This document shows, one piece after another, positions 1 to 8,593 of a DNA stretch of 64,000 nucleotides. A program made the position numbers and the translations under genes. Source of the stretch: an uncultured Oscillospiraceae bacterium (GTDB taxonomy: Bacteria; Bacillota; Clostridia; Oscillospirales; Acutalibacteraceae); the NCBI GenBank assembly GCA_902492455.1, contig CABULH010000004.1:62001-126000 (forward strand), in the 5' to 3' direction. Each line of letters begins with the position of its first letter. The stretch's first letter is position 1. The notes under the pieces were generated by a model. The model was not told the DNA's origin. It was given only the letters and a program-made list of their open reading frames with translations, and searched no databases.

Positions 1-254
1 CCGGTTTGGCGCTTTTCATCAATTCCGCTGCCATAAAGACCATCAACAAAAGATACAGTGCTTTTCCAAGGAAAATAGAGCCGATTTCCAGAAGAATGCT
101 CACCACATTGGCGAAAACTTTCAGCCCCCTGCTGGCATACAGCGAATCCGGCAGTATCCTTTTCACCAGCGGGATCGATTTCAGCGAATAAATGATGCTG
201 TTGGTTTTATAGGTGTTCCGCAGTTTAAAGGAGGTGACAAAAGCATTAATCATG
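1..254 (-). CDS. ABC transporter permease, 5' part only (runs off window start)
   Basis: Eighty-four codons are visible, beginning MINAFVTSFKLRNTYKTNSI, and the gene continues past the window edge. The ATG at 254 overlaps the end of the ABC ATPase gene (stop at 246-248) by nine bases, so the two are translationally coupled. About 50 residues in, a hydrophobic stretch begins (roughly residues 45-75), as expected for the first membrane segment of a permease. The pairing with a single ABC ATPase suggests an ABC-2-like exporter membrane subunit; the substrate cannot be told. The assignment rests mainly on position and hydrophobicity. Confidence 0.6.
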
Positions 255-953
255 ATCTTCACCCTTCAGCGCCGCGATAATCTTATCCTTAAAAGCCGTA
301 TTATCCAGATTTTCCTTTTCAACCTCTTCCAGCACACCTTCATTCAGGATAACGATCTCATCGCAGAGATCCAGCGCCAGTTCCATGATGTGGGTGGAAA
401 AAATAATGATATGTTCCGCTTTGATTCGGCGGAGCAGCTGCTTCATTTCATCCGCCACTACCACGTCGAAGGAGGTCAGTGGTTCGTCCAGCAGCAGCAC
501 GCCGGGATTGGCAATAAAATTCACCAGCATCTGCATTTTATTTTTCATGCCGTGAGAATAGTCCTTCAGTAGCTTATCCCGATCTTCCGGATCAATCTTC
601 ATGAAATCGAAGTATTCATCAATGGTCCGGGATTCCCGTATTTTTGTCTGATTGATATCCAGAAAAAACTTCAGGAACTCCCGGCCGGTAAGGAATTCCG
701 GCACAACGGGGGTGGACAGCACATAGCCAATATCCTCCGCCGCAATGGGGCGCGTCTGCCCGTTCTCCTCAATCCAAAAACTGCCGCCGTCCACCTTGAT
801 ATCCTCATTGATGCAGTTGAACAAGGTTGTTTTGCCCGCACCGTTGCGCCCCAGCAGCCCGTAAATTTTTCCGGTTTCAAAGGCGAAGGATGCGCCCCGC
901 AGCACCTCTTTCTTGTTGAAGTTCTTTCTGATATCCTGTATTACCAGTTTCAT
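246..953 (-). CDS. ABC transporter ATP-binding protein
   Basis: This 235-aa nucleotide-binding subunit would power the membrane protein encoded just downstream. It shows Walker A GRNGAGKTT (about residues 36-44), Walker B VLLLDEP followed by the D-loop, and the H-loop in IIFSTHIMELA. The signature motif is atypical: YSHGMKNKM stands where LSGGQ is usual, which is common in ABC-2 exporter ATPases of the bacitracin/lantibiotic-immunity or NatA type. An AGGAG ribosome site precedes the ATG. Length is normal for a stand-alone ATPase. Drug, peptide or sodium export are all possible; nothing in the window decides it. Confidence 0.9.
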   Translation of the reverse strand: MKLVIQDIRKNFNKKEVLRGASFAFETGKIYGLLGRNGAGKTTLFNCINEDIKVDGGSFWIEENGQTRPIAAEDIGYVLSTPVVPEFLTGREFLKFFLDINQTKIRESRTIDEYFDFMKIDPEDRDKLLKDYSHGMKNKMQMLVNFIANPGVLLLDEPLTSFDVVVADEMKQLLRRIKAEHIIIFSTHIMELALDLCDEIVILNEGVLEEVEKENLDNTAFKDKIIAALKGEDHD

Positions 954-994
954 CTTTTTCTCCTTTATGGATCATTACCTTATCGGTTGGTATC

Positions 995-1024
995 AGTCTA
1001 ACATATTCTGCCATACCTGTGCAA
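995..1024 (-). promoter_or_regulatory. candidate sigma-A promoter of the ABC operon
   Basis: On the minus strand TTGCAC (1019-1024) and TAGACT (995-1000) are 18 bp apart, with TG one base before the -10, an extended -10 form. It lies about 40 bp upstream of the ABC ATPase start. Confidence 0.4.
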
Positions 1025-1147
1025 ACGCCGCGCCGTTCATTTTAGGGACCTGTGGCACCGTTTGAACCGATGACCGCCGCCCGTCTTCCTCTCCCACAGC
1101 GACAAAAAGCCGGGCGGCGTCAATTGCCCCGGACCGCAGCGGCTAGT

Positions 1148-1822
1148 TCAATGCTCATCCGGCCTGTACAGCTGGAAATGATTTTTTCTAAATGACAAAA
1201 TCCCCTCATCCCGGAGCTTCCCCAGCTCATTGGACATGGCGCTGCGGTCTACAGCAAGATAATCGGCCAGCTGCTGCCGCGTGTATACGATATCAAATAC
1301 GGGGCTTTTTTGCCGCAGCGACTCTGCTGACAGATAAGACAGCAGCTTTTCCCTAGTGGTCCGCTGAGCCATATGGGTCAGTTTCTCGTTAAATCGCAGA
1401 TTCTTCCCGGCCATATCGAACAACAGATTGCGCATCACCCGGTTATGAAAATCGCATGCGGAATTGCAAAGCGTCATCAGCCGCTGTACATCTAAAAAGA
1501 GCACTATGGCGGCTGTTTCAGCAAAAACGTCGACATTCAGCATCGCACCGGGAGTGCAGGCAAAGGATTCGGCAAACAACTGCCCTGGGACCACCTTCGT
1601 CACAATAGTTCGATTGCCCCAGAAATCCTCCTGTTGAATAGAAAGAACGCCTTCCAGCAGCAATCCGATATATTTGGCTTGGTCTCCAACATGAAAAACC
1701 CATGCCGCTTTTAGGAAATTCACTGTTTTTGCCGTCAGGCATTCCAGCAGTCTTTCCAGATTCCCATCATCAATTCCGTCAAACAGCCTTGCTCGGCGGA
1801 TGATATTCCAATATGGACGCAT
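1148..1822 (-). CDS. Crp/Fnr-family transcriptional regulator
   Basis: A 224-aa regulator with an N-terminal cyclic-nucleotide-binding-type beta-roll (LLEGVLSIQQEDFWGNRTIV) and a C-terminal winged helix (TRQQLADYLAVDRSAMSNEL). The start is taken at MRPYWN, 45 nt inside the longest frame, because GGAGGGG sits right before that ATG. It has no Fnr-like N-terminal cysteine cluster. It is divergent from a 4Fe-4S ferredoxin gene with a perfect palindrome between them, which suggests local control. In Clostridia this pair often sits by the hybrid-cluster protein gene, pointing to HcpR-like nitrosative or redox sensing, but hcp is not in the window. A weak GC hairpin with a short T run lies after its stop (about 1105-1132). 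Confidence 0.85.
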   Translation of the reverse strand: MRPYWNIIRRARLFDGIDDGNLERLLECLTAKTVNFLKAAWVFHVGDQAKYIGLLLEGVLSIQQEDFWGNRTIVTKVVPGQLFAESFACTPGAMLNVDVFAETAAIVLFLDVQRLMTLCNSACDFHNRVMRNLLFDMAGKNLRFNEKLTHMAQRTTREKLLSYLSAESLRQKSPVFDIVYTRQQLADYLAVDRSAMSNELGKLRDEGILSFRKNHFQLYRPDEH

Positions 1823-1835
1823 ATTCCCCTCCATT

Positions 1836-1851
1836 TGTTGTAAATACAACA
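1836..1851. promoter_or_regulatory. perfect palindrome, candidate Crp/Fnr operator
   Basis: TGTTGTA-AA-TACAACA is a 7-bp inverted repeat with a 2-bp centre. It lies between the divergent regulator and ferredoxin starts, 14 bp upstream of the regulator ATG. Its size and symmetry suit a Crp/Fnr dimer. That the neighbouring regulator binds it is inferred from position only. Confidence 0.55.
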
Positions 1852-1912
1852 GACTTGTTATGCTCAATATAGTACACTAAAGTCACAACGTCAAGCAAAC
1901 GGAGGGAATTTT

Positions 1913-2611
1913 ATGATTAGAAAAATTATCCATATTGATGAAGATCTGTGCAACGGCTGCGGTGCCTGCGCCGCGGCTTGTCATGAAGGTGCCATCGGCA
2001 TGGTAGAAGGCAAAGCCAAACTGCTGCGGGATGATTATTGTGACGGTTTAGGGGATTGCCTGCCCGCCTGCCCCACCGGTGCCATCTCATTTGTAGAACG
2101 CGAGGCGGCGGCTTATGATGAAAAGGCTGTTCAAGCCAATAAACAAACGACTCCACTGCCCTGCGGCTGTCCGGGTACCCAGTCGCGTTCCATATCCAGA
2201 AAACCTGCGGAGCCCGAAGCGCATACCGCCGGTATGGCTGACGCACCCAGCCGTTTGGAACAGTGGCCGGTGCAGATCAAACTGGTTCCCATGAAGGCGC
2301 CTTATTTTGACAACGCCCATCTGCTGATCGCCGCCGACTGCACCGCCTACGCTTATGGAAATTTCCACGAAAAATTTATCCGCAACCATATCACCCTGAT
2401 CGGCTGCCCCAAACTGGATGAAGGGGATTATACCGAAAAGCTGACTGACATTATCCGCAGCAACGAGATCAAAAGCCTGACCATCGTGCGCATGGAAGTA
2501 CCTTGCTGCTGCGGCCTTGAAAATGCCGCCAAAAGAGCGCTGCAGGCCAGTGGAAAGTTTATTCCCTGGCAGGTAGTCACCATTTCCACTGACGGAAGGA
2601 TCATCGATTAA
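1913..2611 (+). CDS. 4Fe-4S ferredoxin-domain protein with a Cys-rich C-terminal domain
   Basis: This 232-aa redox protein starts with a two-cluster ferredoxin domain. The first site is complete (CNGCGACAAAC followed by H). The second reads CDGLGDCLPACP: the second of the four usual cysteines is leucine, a form also found in relatives of this family, so that cluster may be 3Fe-4S or use another ligand. After a variable linker, the C-terminal half (about residues 120-232) carries conserved-looking cysteines in ADCTAYAYG, IGCPKLD and EVPCCCGLE. A GGAGGG ribosome site precedes the ATG. The divergent Crp/Fnr gene and shared palindrome suggest redox or nitrosative regulation. Electron partner unknown. 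Confidence 0.85.
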   Translation: MIRKIIHIDEDLCNGCGACAAACHEGAIGMVEGKAKLLRDDYCDGLGDCLPACPTGAISFVEREAAAYDEKAVQANKQTTPLPCGCPGTQSRSISRKPAEPEAHTAGMADAPSRLEQWPVQIKLVPMKAPYFDNAHLLIAADCTAYAYGNFHEKFIRNHITLIGCPKLDEGDYTEKLTDIIRSNEIKSLTIVRMEVPCCCGLENAAKRALQASGKFIPWQVVTISTDGRIID

Positions 2612-2675
2612 CCTGCCAGCGAAAACTCTTACAATCCGCTTTACAGTCAGTTTTTTGTGTATTCAGCGGACAATT

Positions 2676-2726
2676 ATATAATAAATCCGGGCGTTTTCCT
2701 TAGAAAAACGCCCGGATTTATTATAT
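2676..2726. terminator. bidirectional terminator with a 22-bp perfect stem
   Basis: Arms 2676-2697 and 2705-2726 are perfectly complementary with a 7-nt loop. The GC core CCGGGCG is flanked by A/T runs on both sides, so it can act in both directions: for the ferredoxin gene (plus) and for the long yicC-to-spoVM operon (minus). Confidence 0.9.
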
Positions 2727-2748
2727 CTTACTGTAGAATTCCTTTTCC

Positions 2749-2838
2749 TTACTCTATGTAGCTTTCCTTTTTGATTCCGAACAGGCGGCGCAGAATCCCA
2801 CCAAAGAGCTTGGGACTTTTGACAATGACGATTTTCAT
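2749..2838 (-). CDS. spoVM: stage V sporulation protein SpoVM
   Basis: A 29-codon gene beginning MKIVIVKSPKLFGGILRRLF, with AAGGAGG 9 nt before the ATG. It aligns with the 26-aa B. subtilis SpoVM (KLPKFLGGIVRAMLG) across an amphipathic helix that keeps the proline, the GG pair and the basic residues. SpoVM sits on the convex face of the forespore membrane, recruits SpoIVA for coat assembly and inhibits FtsH. The place is also right: in B. subtilis spoVM is likewise the last gene after prkC-cpgA-rpe-thiN. It is too short for routine gene calling. The terminator at 2676-2726 follows. Confidence 0.9.
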   Translation of the reverse strand: MKIVIVKSPKLFGGILRRLFGIKKESYIE

Positions 2839-2852
2839 ACCGGCAGCCTCCT

Positions 2853-3011
2853 TCATTTCTTGAGCATTGAGCAGCCCATTACCACTAGAGCCGCCGCCGC
2901 CAATACCAGCATCAGCTTAGGCGGACATACCATGGCAATCAGCATCCCGGCTCCGAAAGCAGCCGCGAAGCCGCACCATGCGCAGCTTCCGCTTTTCCGT
3001 CTCGCAGACAT
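2853..3011 (-). CDS. small Cys-containing membrane protein between thiN and spoVM
   Basis: A 52-aa frame beginning MSARRKSGSCAWCGFAAAFG, with GGAGGG about 11 nt before the ATG and only 14 nt between its stop and spoVM. It has a CxxC pair near the N-terminus, then two hydrophobic stretches (about residues 14-29 and 33-49) separated by CPPK, and ends MGCSMLKK. This suits a helical hairpin in the membrane. I know small proteins of this look at the same place in other Clostridia but no function. Position suggests a sporulation link; that is inference. Confidence 0.6.
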   Translation of the reverse strand: MSARRKSGSCAWCGFAAAFGAGMLIAMVCPPKLMLVLAAAALVVMGCSMLKK

Positions 3012-3094
3012 TTTCCCACCGTCCCTCCGCCGTTATTGGAACGCGGCAGCTCCCGCGTCTCAATATAGCATATTCCGCGAAGGGAAAAGTGGTG

Positions 3095-3733
3095 TCAATC
3101 TTTTGAGAGAAAAACCATTAAAACACCTTTTTCAAAAGTGATTTCCGCCGGCTCCGCTCCCCTATCCAGAAATTCATTGCTTACGCCCAAAGGATAATCC
3201 GGCGACAACCGTGCCTTTTCCAGGGGATATCGGACATTTTTCACCGTGATTCCTTCCACATCTCCGCCGTAAGGAAAAAGTGAGAGTTTCCATCCGGGCT
3301 GTTTTGGTATTTGATAACTCCCCGGATGAAACAACCGCAGGGTATTTTGCTCATCCGCCAGCACGGCCGCCGCGCCGTGCCGCAGCAGATACAGCAGCAC
3401 GGCGAAATTGGCGACGGTATGATCCAAACGGCCGCCGGTGCAGCCCAGCAGCAAAAACTCCCGATATCCCCTTTCCAAAGCCAGCATAGCGGCGGCCAGT
3501 GTATCCGTCCAGTCCTTTTCGGCCGGCAGGCGAACTATCTCCAGTTCACCTGCGGTCTCCGGCGGGATGCTGGAATCAAAATCGGCTACCAGCAGATTCG
3601 GCTGTATTCCCAAATCTCTCGCCAAACGTTCACCGCCGTCCGCCGCTATAATCCAGTCGTCTTCCCGCAGCAGAGGACGCAACAAACTGCAATCTTCCAC
3701 TGGTCCAGCGGACAAAATCACACAGCGGTTCAT
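3095..3733 (-). CDS. thiN: thiamine pyrophosphokinase (ThiN)
   Basis: A 212-aa enzyme that transfers pyrophosphate from ATP to thiamine to form thiamine diphosphate. It has the family's N-terminal nucleotide-binding part (IIAADGGERLARDLGIQPNL, then VADFDS), the glycine-rich LLGCTGGRLDHTVANF motif in the middle, and a C-terminal thiamine-binding beta domain. Its ATG overlaps the rsgA stop (ATGA). The order rsgA-thiN-spoVM matches B. subtilis except that rpe is missing between rsgA and thiN. Confidence 0.93.
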   Translation of the reverse strand: MNRCVILSAGPVEDCSLLRPLLREDDWIIAADGGERLARDLGIQPNLLVADFDSSIPPETAGELEIVRLPAEKDWTDTLAAAMLALERGYREFLLLGCTGGRLDHTVANFAVLLYLLRHGAAAVLADEQNTLRLFHPGSYQIPKQPGWKLSLFPYGGDVEGITVKNVRYPLEKARLSPDYPLGVSNEFLDRGAEPAEITFEKGVLMVFLSKD

Positions 3734-4620
3734 TTATACTCCCATTCCTTCCGCTCCCTGGCCTCTCTGTACATAGCGGCATAATTTTCTTGTCTCGAAG
3801 GTGCTATCTCGCCCTTCTTCACTGCTTCCAAAATCGCGCATCCTTCTTCTTTTTCATGAGTGCAGGAAGCATATTTGCATTTGCCGGACAGCCGGCCAAA
3901 CTCCCGGAAACAGTCAGCCAGGTATTCCTTGGGAATCCGTTCCGCCTTTTCCATATCCAACGAGGAAAAGCCCGGGGTATCCACAATGTAGCCCCCCCCT
4001 GCCAGCGGATAAAGGCAAGCCGCCCGGGTGGTATGGCGTCCCCGGCCCAGCTTGCGGCTGACCTCCCCGGTTTCCAATCCAAGCTTTGGATCAATCCGAT
4101 TCAGCAGGCTGGATTTGCCCACACCCGAGTTTCCCGTCAGTACGCTGAGCTTCCCGGCTATGCATTTGTGCAGTTCCGGAATCCCCTCGCCTGAACCCGC
4201 GGAAAGGACAATTACCTGCAGTCCGGCTCGACGGTAGATATCTTCCAGTTGATCTCCCGGTTTAAGATCGCATTTGTTCACCACTACCACCGGCTCTATG
4301 TTCTTGTACTCGGCAATAGCGATCATCTTATCCAATAGCAGCAGATTCGGCGCGGGATCAGCCACCGAGGCTACCACCAATAGTATATCCACGTTTGCCA
4401 CCGGTGGCCGTACCAGAGAATTGCGGCGCAGTTCCACTGCATCCAGAGAACCTGTCCCGTCTTCCTGCGGCGTGATTCGCACACGATCTCCGGCCAGCGG
4501 GGTCATCTCCTGTTTTCGAAAAATTCCTCTGGCCCGGCATTCATATACCGCATCGGCGGCTTCTACATAATAGAAGCCGCCGATGCATTTTAATAAAATT
4601 CCCTGCAATGATTCAGTCAT
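3730..4620 (-). CDS. rsgA: ribosome small subunit-dependent GTPase A
   Basis: A 296-aa circularly permuted GTPase that helps late 30S assembly. The start is the ATG at 4620, overlapping the prkC stop; a frame 60 codons longer lies inside prkC and is unlikely. Order of parts: N-terminal OB fold (residues 1-80), G4 motif VVNKCDL, G1 GNSGVGKSSLLN, G3 DTPGFSS, then the zinc site CKYASCTHEKEEGC. It forms one transcription unit with prkC and thiN (overlapping stop and start codons on both sides). PrkC phosphorylates its orthologue CpgA in B. subtilis, which fits the pairing. Confidence 0.95.
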   Translation of the reverse strand: MTESLQGILLKCIGGFYYVEAADAVYECRARGIFRKQEMTPLAGDRVRITPQEDGTGSLDAVELRRNSLVRPPVANVDILLVVASVADPAPNLLLLDKMIAIAEYKNIEPVVVVNKCDLKPGDQLEDIYRRAGLQVIVLSAGSGEGIPELHKCIAGKLSVLTGNSGVGKSSLLNRIDPKLGLETGEVSRKLGRGRHTTRAACLYPLAGGGYIVDTPGFSSLDMEKAERIPKEYLADCFREFGRLSGKCKYASCTHEKEEGCAILEAVKKGEIAPSRQENYAAMYREARERKEWEYK

Positions 4621-6748
4621 TTTTTCCGGCCTTTCGAGAACGAGACGAAACATCTTCCCCTTCATCCGGGTTGGAAACAGGATCCGTTGGTTCAGGCTGA
4701 GAACTGACATCCGATGTGGTTCCCGGCGTGTCGGGCTCATTAAAGGGGTGATATTCCATCTGCTTGGAGGTACCATCCTTTCCATTGACATCAAATACAT
4801 AATAGTCCTGGAAATTATTGGACCCCGTCATGGCAATTTTGATTCGTACGCGATAATTGTCCTTTTGCAGACCGTTCAGTTCCAGCACCACCTCGCCGGT
4901 GTCCGCGGGAATAATACCGGAATGCTTGGAAGACAATGTTTCATCTACCCGACCGTCCACTGAAATCTGCAGATCCACAGAATCGGTGATCCTCCGAGGC
5001 AGCGGCACCGTCAGCTTCACGTCCTTATAGCCGGAACTGACAAAAATTTTCACTTCTTCACCCGGCTTCAACTGGGTATCTCCCGCCGGTTCCTGTTTGA
5101 ATACCAAGCCTGCGGCATAAGACGGGTGATTTACAATCTCGATTACCGGCGTCAGGCCCTTGATCCGCAGCTGATTTTCCGCCTCCGTCTGGGTGGTATC
5201 CACCACGTTGGGCACTGCTACAGGCTCAGCCTCTTCTTTACCGATGCTGACAAACATCTGGATCACACTGCCTGCCTTATATTCCTGATTGCCGGTGGGA
5301 TCGGTGCGGATGACAAAATCCACATCCACTGTATCACTGGGCTGACTGACAGGAATCACCGTAAACCCGGCGTTTTCCAGCCTGGCGCGGGCAGTATCCT
5401 TGTGCTCTCCCGCCACATCCGGCACCGTGGTGGTCTGCGGTCCCTTGCTGATGGTTAATCGTATTTCAGACCCTACTTTTACCTTTGTATTGGCCTTAGG
5501 ATCCGAAGAGATGACTCCTCCTTCAGGAATGGTGTCATGAAAAGCATTATTTTCAACAGAAAACTTAAAATTCTTCGACCATTCCGCGTTGGTCTGAATC
5601 TCATTGGCATAATTCTTCCCCACCAAATTGGGAACGGGGATCTCATCCACATTGTCCCCGGGGTTGAGAATCTTGCCGAAAACGATGATTCCCACAAAGA
5701 TCAGAGCCACCAGCACGAAAGCGCCGGCTACAGCCGCCAGAATCGGCAGCACGGGCGGTCCTTTGCGCTCCTCCTCATCCTCTTCTTCATCCTCCACAAT
5801 GGGTTCCTGAGGTTCCGGATTCGCAGCAGGGGATTCTCCCTTCATCCGGGTAATAGCCTCCACAAAACGGGTAGGCGTTTCATCCTTAAAATAAGTATAC
5901 TCAAAATGAATGCTGGGGTTGCGCTTGAATTCATCGATATCATACAGCATCTCCGCTGCCGACTGATATCTTTTAGCTGGATCCTTCTGCATAGCTTTTA
6001 TGGTGATATCTTCCAGCCCTTCCGGGATCTGAGGATTGATCTCCCGGGGCAGCTTGGGCTCCGACTGCAGCTGCATAATCGCCACCGAGACGGCGTTGTC
6101 CGCCTCAAAAGGCAGGCGGCCGGTGAGCATTTCATAGAGCATCACGCCTACGGAATAGATGTCCGCTTTTTCATCGGTAATCTCACCCCGGGCCTGTTCG
6201 GGACTGATATAATGAACTGAACCGATAGCCTTATCCGTGGCGCCGGTAGCACGGATATCCGTCCTGGAAAAACGGGCGATGCCAAAATCCGTCACCTTGA
6301 TAGTGCCGTCGGACAGCAGCATGATATTCTGTGGCTTGATATCTCGATGAACGATGCCCTTGTCATGGGCATGCTGAAGCGCCCGCAGAATCTGCACCGT
6401 AAAATGGACGGCTTCCTTCCACTTGATATCCTTCTGCTGGTCGATGTATTCCTTCAGCGTGATACCGTCGATGTACTCCATGACGATATACTGCAGGCGT
6501 TCCCCGAAACTGACGTCATACACCTTGACGATGTTGGGATGAGAGAGAATCGCAATAGCCTTGGACTCATTCTTGAAACGGCGGGTAAACTCCTCATTGG
6601 CCAACAGTTCTTCCCGCAGAATCTTAATGGCCACAACGCGGTCGTCTATGCTGTCGTATGCCTTATACACATACGCCATGCCGCCGACGCCGATAAGCTC
6701 CTTGATCTCATACCGGCCGTCCAGCCTTTTTCCGATAAACTTATCCAC
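4613..6748 (-). CDS. prkC: Ser/Thr protein kinase PrkC with PASTA repeats
   Basis: A 711-aa membrane kinase that senses muropeptides. The start is placed at a GTG giving MDKFIGKRLDGRYE, the family's usual beginning; a longer frame runs into stp. Visible: glycine loop GVGGMAYVYKA, catalytic K42, HRDIKPQN (D136), DFG (D154), an acidic juxtamembrane stretch (about 318-329), one membrane helix (about 332-358), three PASTA domains (about 370-577), then a 130-residue outer tail ending in a Ser/Pro-rich region. It is paired with the phosphatase gene stp, as usual. In spore formers PrkC triggers germination in response to peptidoglycan fragments. Confidence 0.95.
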   Translation of the reverse strand: MDKFIGKRLDGRYEIKELIGVGGMAYVYKAYDSIDDRVVAIKILREELLANEEFTRRFKNESKAIAILSHPNIVKVYDVSFGERLQYIVMEYIDGITLKEYIDQQKDIKWKEAVHFTVQILRALQHAHDKGIVHRDIKPQNIMLLSDGTIKVTDFGIARFSRTDIRATGATDKAIGSVHYISPEQARGEITDEKADIYSVGVMLYEMLTGRLPFEADNAVSVAIMQLQSEPKLPREINPQIPEGLEDITIKAMQKDPAKRYQSAAEMLYDIDEFKRNPSIHFEYTYFKDETPTRFVEAITRMKGESPAANPEPQEPIVEDEEEDEEERKGPPVLPILAAVAGAFVLVALIFVGIIVFGKILNPGDNVDEIPVPNLVGKNYANEIQTNAEWSKNFKFSVENNAFHDTIPEGGVISSDPKANTKVKVGSEIRLTISKGPQTTTVPDVAGEHKDTARARLENAGFTVIPVSQPSDTVDVDFVIRTDPTGNQEYKAGSVIQMFVSIGKEEAEPVAVPNVVDTTQTEAENQLRIKGLTPVIEIVNHPSYAAGLVFKQEPAGDTQLKPGEEVKIFVSSGYKDVKLTVPLPRRITDSVDLQISVDGRVDETLSSKHSGIIPADTGEVVLELNGLQKDNYRVRIKIAMTGSNNFQDYYVFDVNGKDGTSKQMEYHPFNEPDTPGTTSDVSSQPEPTDPVSNPDEGEDVSSRSRKAGKND

Positions 6749-6803
6749 TAGAAAATCACGCCTTTCCGCGCCTTGCTCCCCAAGGGAGGCGCTTATGAAA
6801 AAA

Positions 6804-7541
6804 TCATTGGGTGTCATCGGCCAGGACAACTGCCGTGATGTTGTCGCTGCCGCCGGCCATATTGGCGGCATGAATCAGAACATCCGGGATTTTGTCCTCC
6901 GCCGTGCTGTTTACAGCAGTATATATATCATCAGGCTCGACCATATTGGTTAAGCCGTCAGTACAAACAAGCAGGACGCCCTTTTCCGGAAAGGTCAATT
7001 CCGTGTAGTCGCAGGCGACCGTTTCTTCCACCCCAAGCGCCCGGGTGATAAAGTGTTTGCGCGGATGATTTTTAGCCTCCGATTGGGTGAGCTGCCCCTT
7101 TTCCACCATGGCCTGAACAATGGAATGGTCCCGGGTAATCTGTTTGATCTCCTCCGGCGTCACTATATAAGCCCGGCTATCCCCAACATGGGCAATGAAC
7201 ACACTGCGGCCGCTGACGATCACCGCCACCACCGTGGTTCCCATTCCCCGCAGGTCAGGATCTGCCATGGAAGCATCAAAAATCTCTATATTGGCAGCGG
7301 AAATTGCGCTTTCCAGCATATTCCGCAGGGAATTCTCATTCATCCCGTCCCGATAGACGTCCACAATCCGGTCGGAAATCACCTTAATGGCGATGGCACT
7401 GGCCACATTACCGCCCTTGGCGCCGCCCATGCCGTCACAGACAATGGCAAATACGGTTTGATCGGATAAGCGGCCGCAGACATAAGCATCCTGGTTAGTG
7501 GGGCGCACCCGTCCCGGGTCGGTTCTTCCGAACACACGCAT
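6804..7541 (-). CDS. stp: PP2C-type protein phosphatase (Stp/PrpC)
   Basis: A 245-aa metal-dependent phosphatase that reverses PrkC phosphorylation. PP2C motifs are complete: TDPGRVRPTNQDAY, CDGMGGAKGG (metal Asp), AHVGDSRAYI, TRDHS, CTDGLTNMV and the last Asp in GGSDNITAVV. Two in-frame ATGs are possible; the second (MRVFGRTD) is chosen because AAGGAGG lies 7 nt before it and only 1 nt before the first. It is 22 nt after rlmN and 55 nt before prkC in the same operon. Confidence 0.95.
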   Translation of the reverse strand: MRVFGRTDPGRVRPTNQDAYVCGRLSDQTVFAIVCDGMGGAKGGNVASAIAIKVISDRIVDVYRDGMNENSLRNMLESAISAANIEIFDASMADPDLRGMGTTVVAVIVSGRSVFIAHVGDSRAYIVTPEEIKQITRDHSIVQAMVEKGQLTQSEAKNHPRKHFITRALGVEETVACDYTELTFPEKGVLLVCTDGLTNMVEPDDIYTAVNSTAEDKIPDVLIHAANMAGGSDNITAVVLADDTQ

Positions 7542-7563
7542 AGCCATTCCTCCTTTGCGTACG

Positions 7564-8589
7564 CTATTGCCCTTCCCGCCTCAGCTGTCCGCAGGAAGCA
7601 TTGATATCCGCTCCCAAGGTGCGTCGAACGGTTACCGGGATCCCTCGCTTCTCCAATACGGCACTGAACGCCTGCAATCGTTCCCTGCTGCTGCGCTGAT
7701 GGGATTTCCCTGCCACCTCGTTGGCGGGAATCAGATTCACATGACAGAGCATGCCCTTCAGACGCTGCGCCAGTTCCTGCGCACAGGCGTCGGTATCGTT
7801 GACATCCCGAACCATGGCATACTCAAAAGATATCCGCCGTCCAGTGGCTGCAATATAATCCCTGCAGGCCTTCAGCAGCTCTTCCACCGGCCATTTATGG
7901 TTCACCGGCATCAACCGGCTGCGGATCTCGTTGTTGGGAGCGTGAAGGGAAACCGACAAGGTCAGCTGCCACTTGTGCTCCATCAGCCGGTAAATACCAT
8001 CCACCAGTCCACAGGTGGATAGGGAAACATGCCGCATACCGATGGAGACCGCCCCGGGTTCTCCCAGCATTTCCAGGAAGCGGGTCACATTTTCGAAATT
8101 ATCCAGCGGCTCTCCCATACCCATCAGAACAATAGAGGATACCCGGATCCCATTATCCGTTTGAGCCGTCTCGATCTGGGAGATCATCTCCGCCGGTAAC
8201 AGGTTGCGTACAAAGCCGCCCATTCCGGTGGCGCAGAAGGAGCAGCCCATACGGCAGCCCACCTGAGTGGAAAGACATTGTGACCAGCCGTGATGATAAC
8301 TCATCAGCACCGACTCAACGGTTTCTTCGTCCGGCAGGACATAAAGATATTTTACCGTATCATCCACCGCGGATACAAGCTTTTTTTTGATTTTCACGCC
8401 CGGAATGCAAAATTTTTCCTTCAGCGCCTCCCGAACGGACAGTGGCAGGTTAGACATCTCGTCAAAAGACCCGACGCCCTTTTCCAGCCAAGAGCGAATC
8501 TGGCGGCTGCGGAAAGCAGGCAGTCCCAAGGGAGAAAGCGCTTCGTTCAGTTCCTCCCCAGTCATGGATTTTATATCCGTCAGCGCCAA
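7564..8589 (-). CDS. rlmN: 23S rRNA A2503 / tRNA A37 C2-methyltransferase RlmN
   Basis: A 341-aa radical SAM enzyme that adds the C2 methyl to A2503 of 23S rRNA and A37 of some tRNAs. The cluster motif CRMGCSFC has Cys at 112, 116 and 119; GMGEPLDNFENV and the late Cys region (GADINASCGQLR) are present. The start is a TTG with GGGGTGA before it that overlaps the rsmB stop, so the two are coupled. Length is typical. Confidence 0.95.
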   Translation of the reverse strand: MALTDIKSMTGEELNEALSPLGLPAFRSRQIRSWLEKGVGSFDEMSNLPLSVREALKEKFCIPGVKIKKKLVSAVDDTVKYLYVLPDEETVESVLMSYHHGWSQCLSTQVGCRMGCSFCATGMGGFVRNLLPAEMISQIETAQTDNGIRVSSIVLMGMGEPLDNFENVTRFLEMLGEPGAVSIGMRHVSLSTCGLVDGIYRLMEHKWQLTLSVSLHAPNNEIRSRLMPVNHKWPVEELLKACRDYIAATGRRISFEYAMVRDVNDTDACAQELAQRLKGMLCHVNLIPANEVAGKSHQRSSRERLQAFSAVLEKRGIPVTVRRTLGADINASCGQLRREGQ

Positions 8590-8593
8590 AGAT

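Noticed and set aside
4621..4800. A longer N-terminus for RsgA
   Set aside because: The extra 60 codons lie inside prkC and do not resemble RsgA; the ATG at 4620 overlaps the prkC stop as expected for coupled genes.
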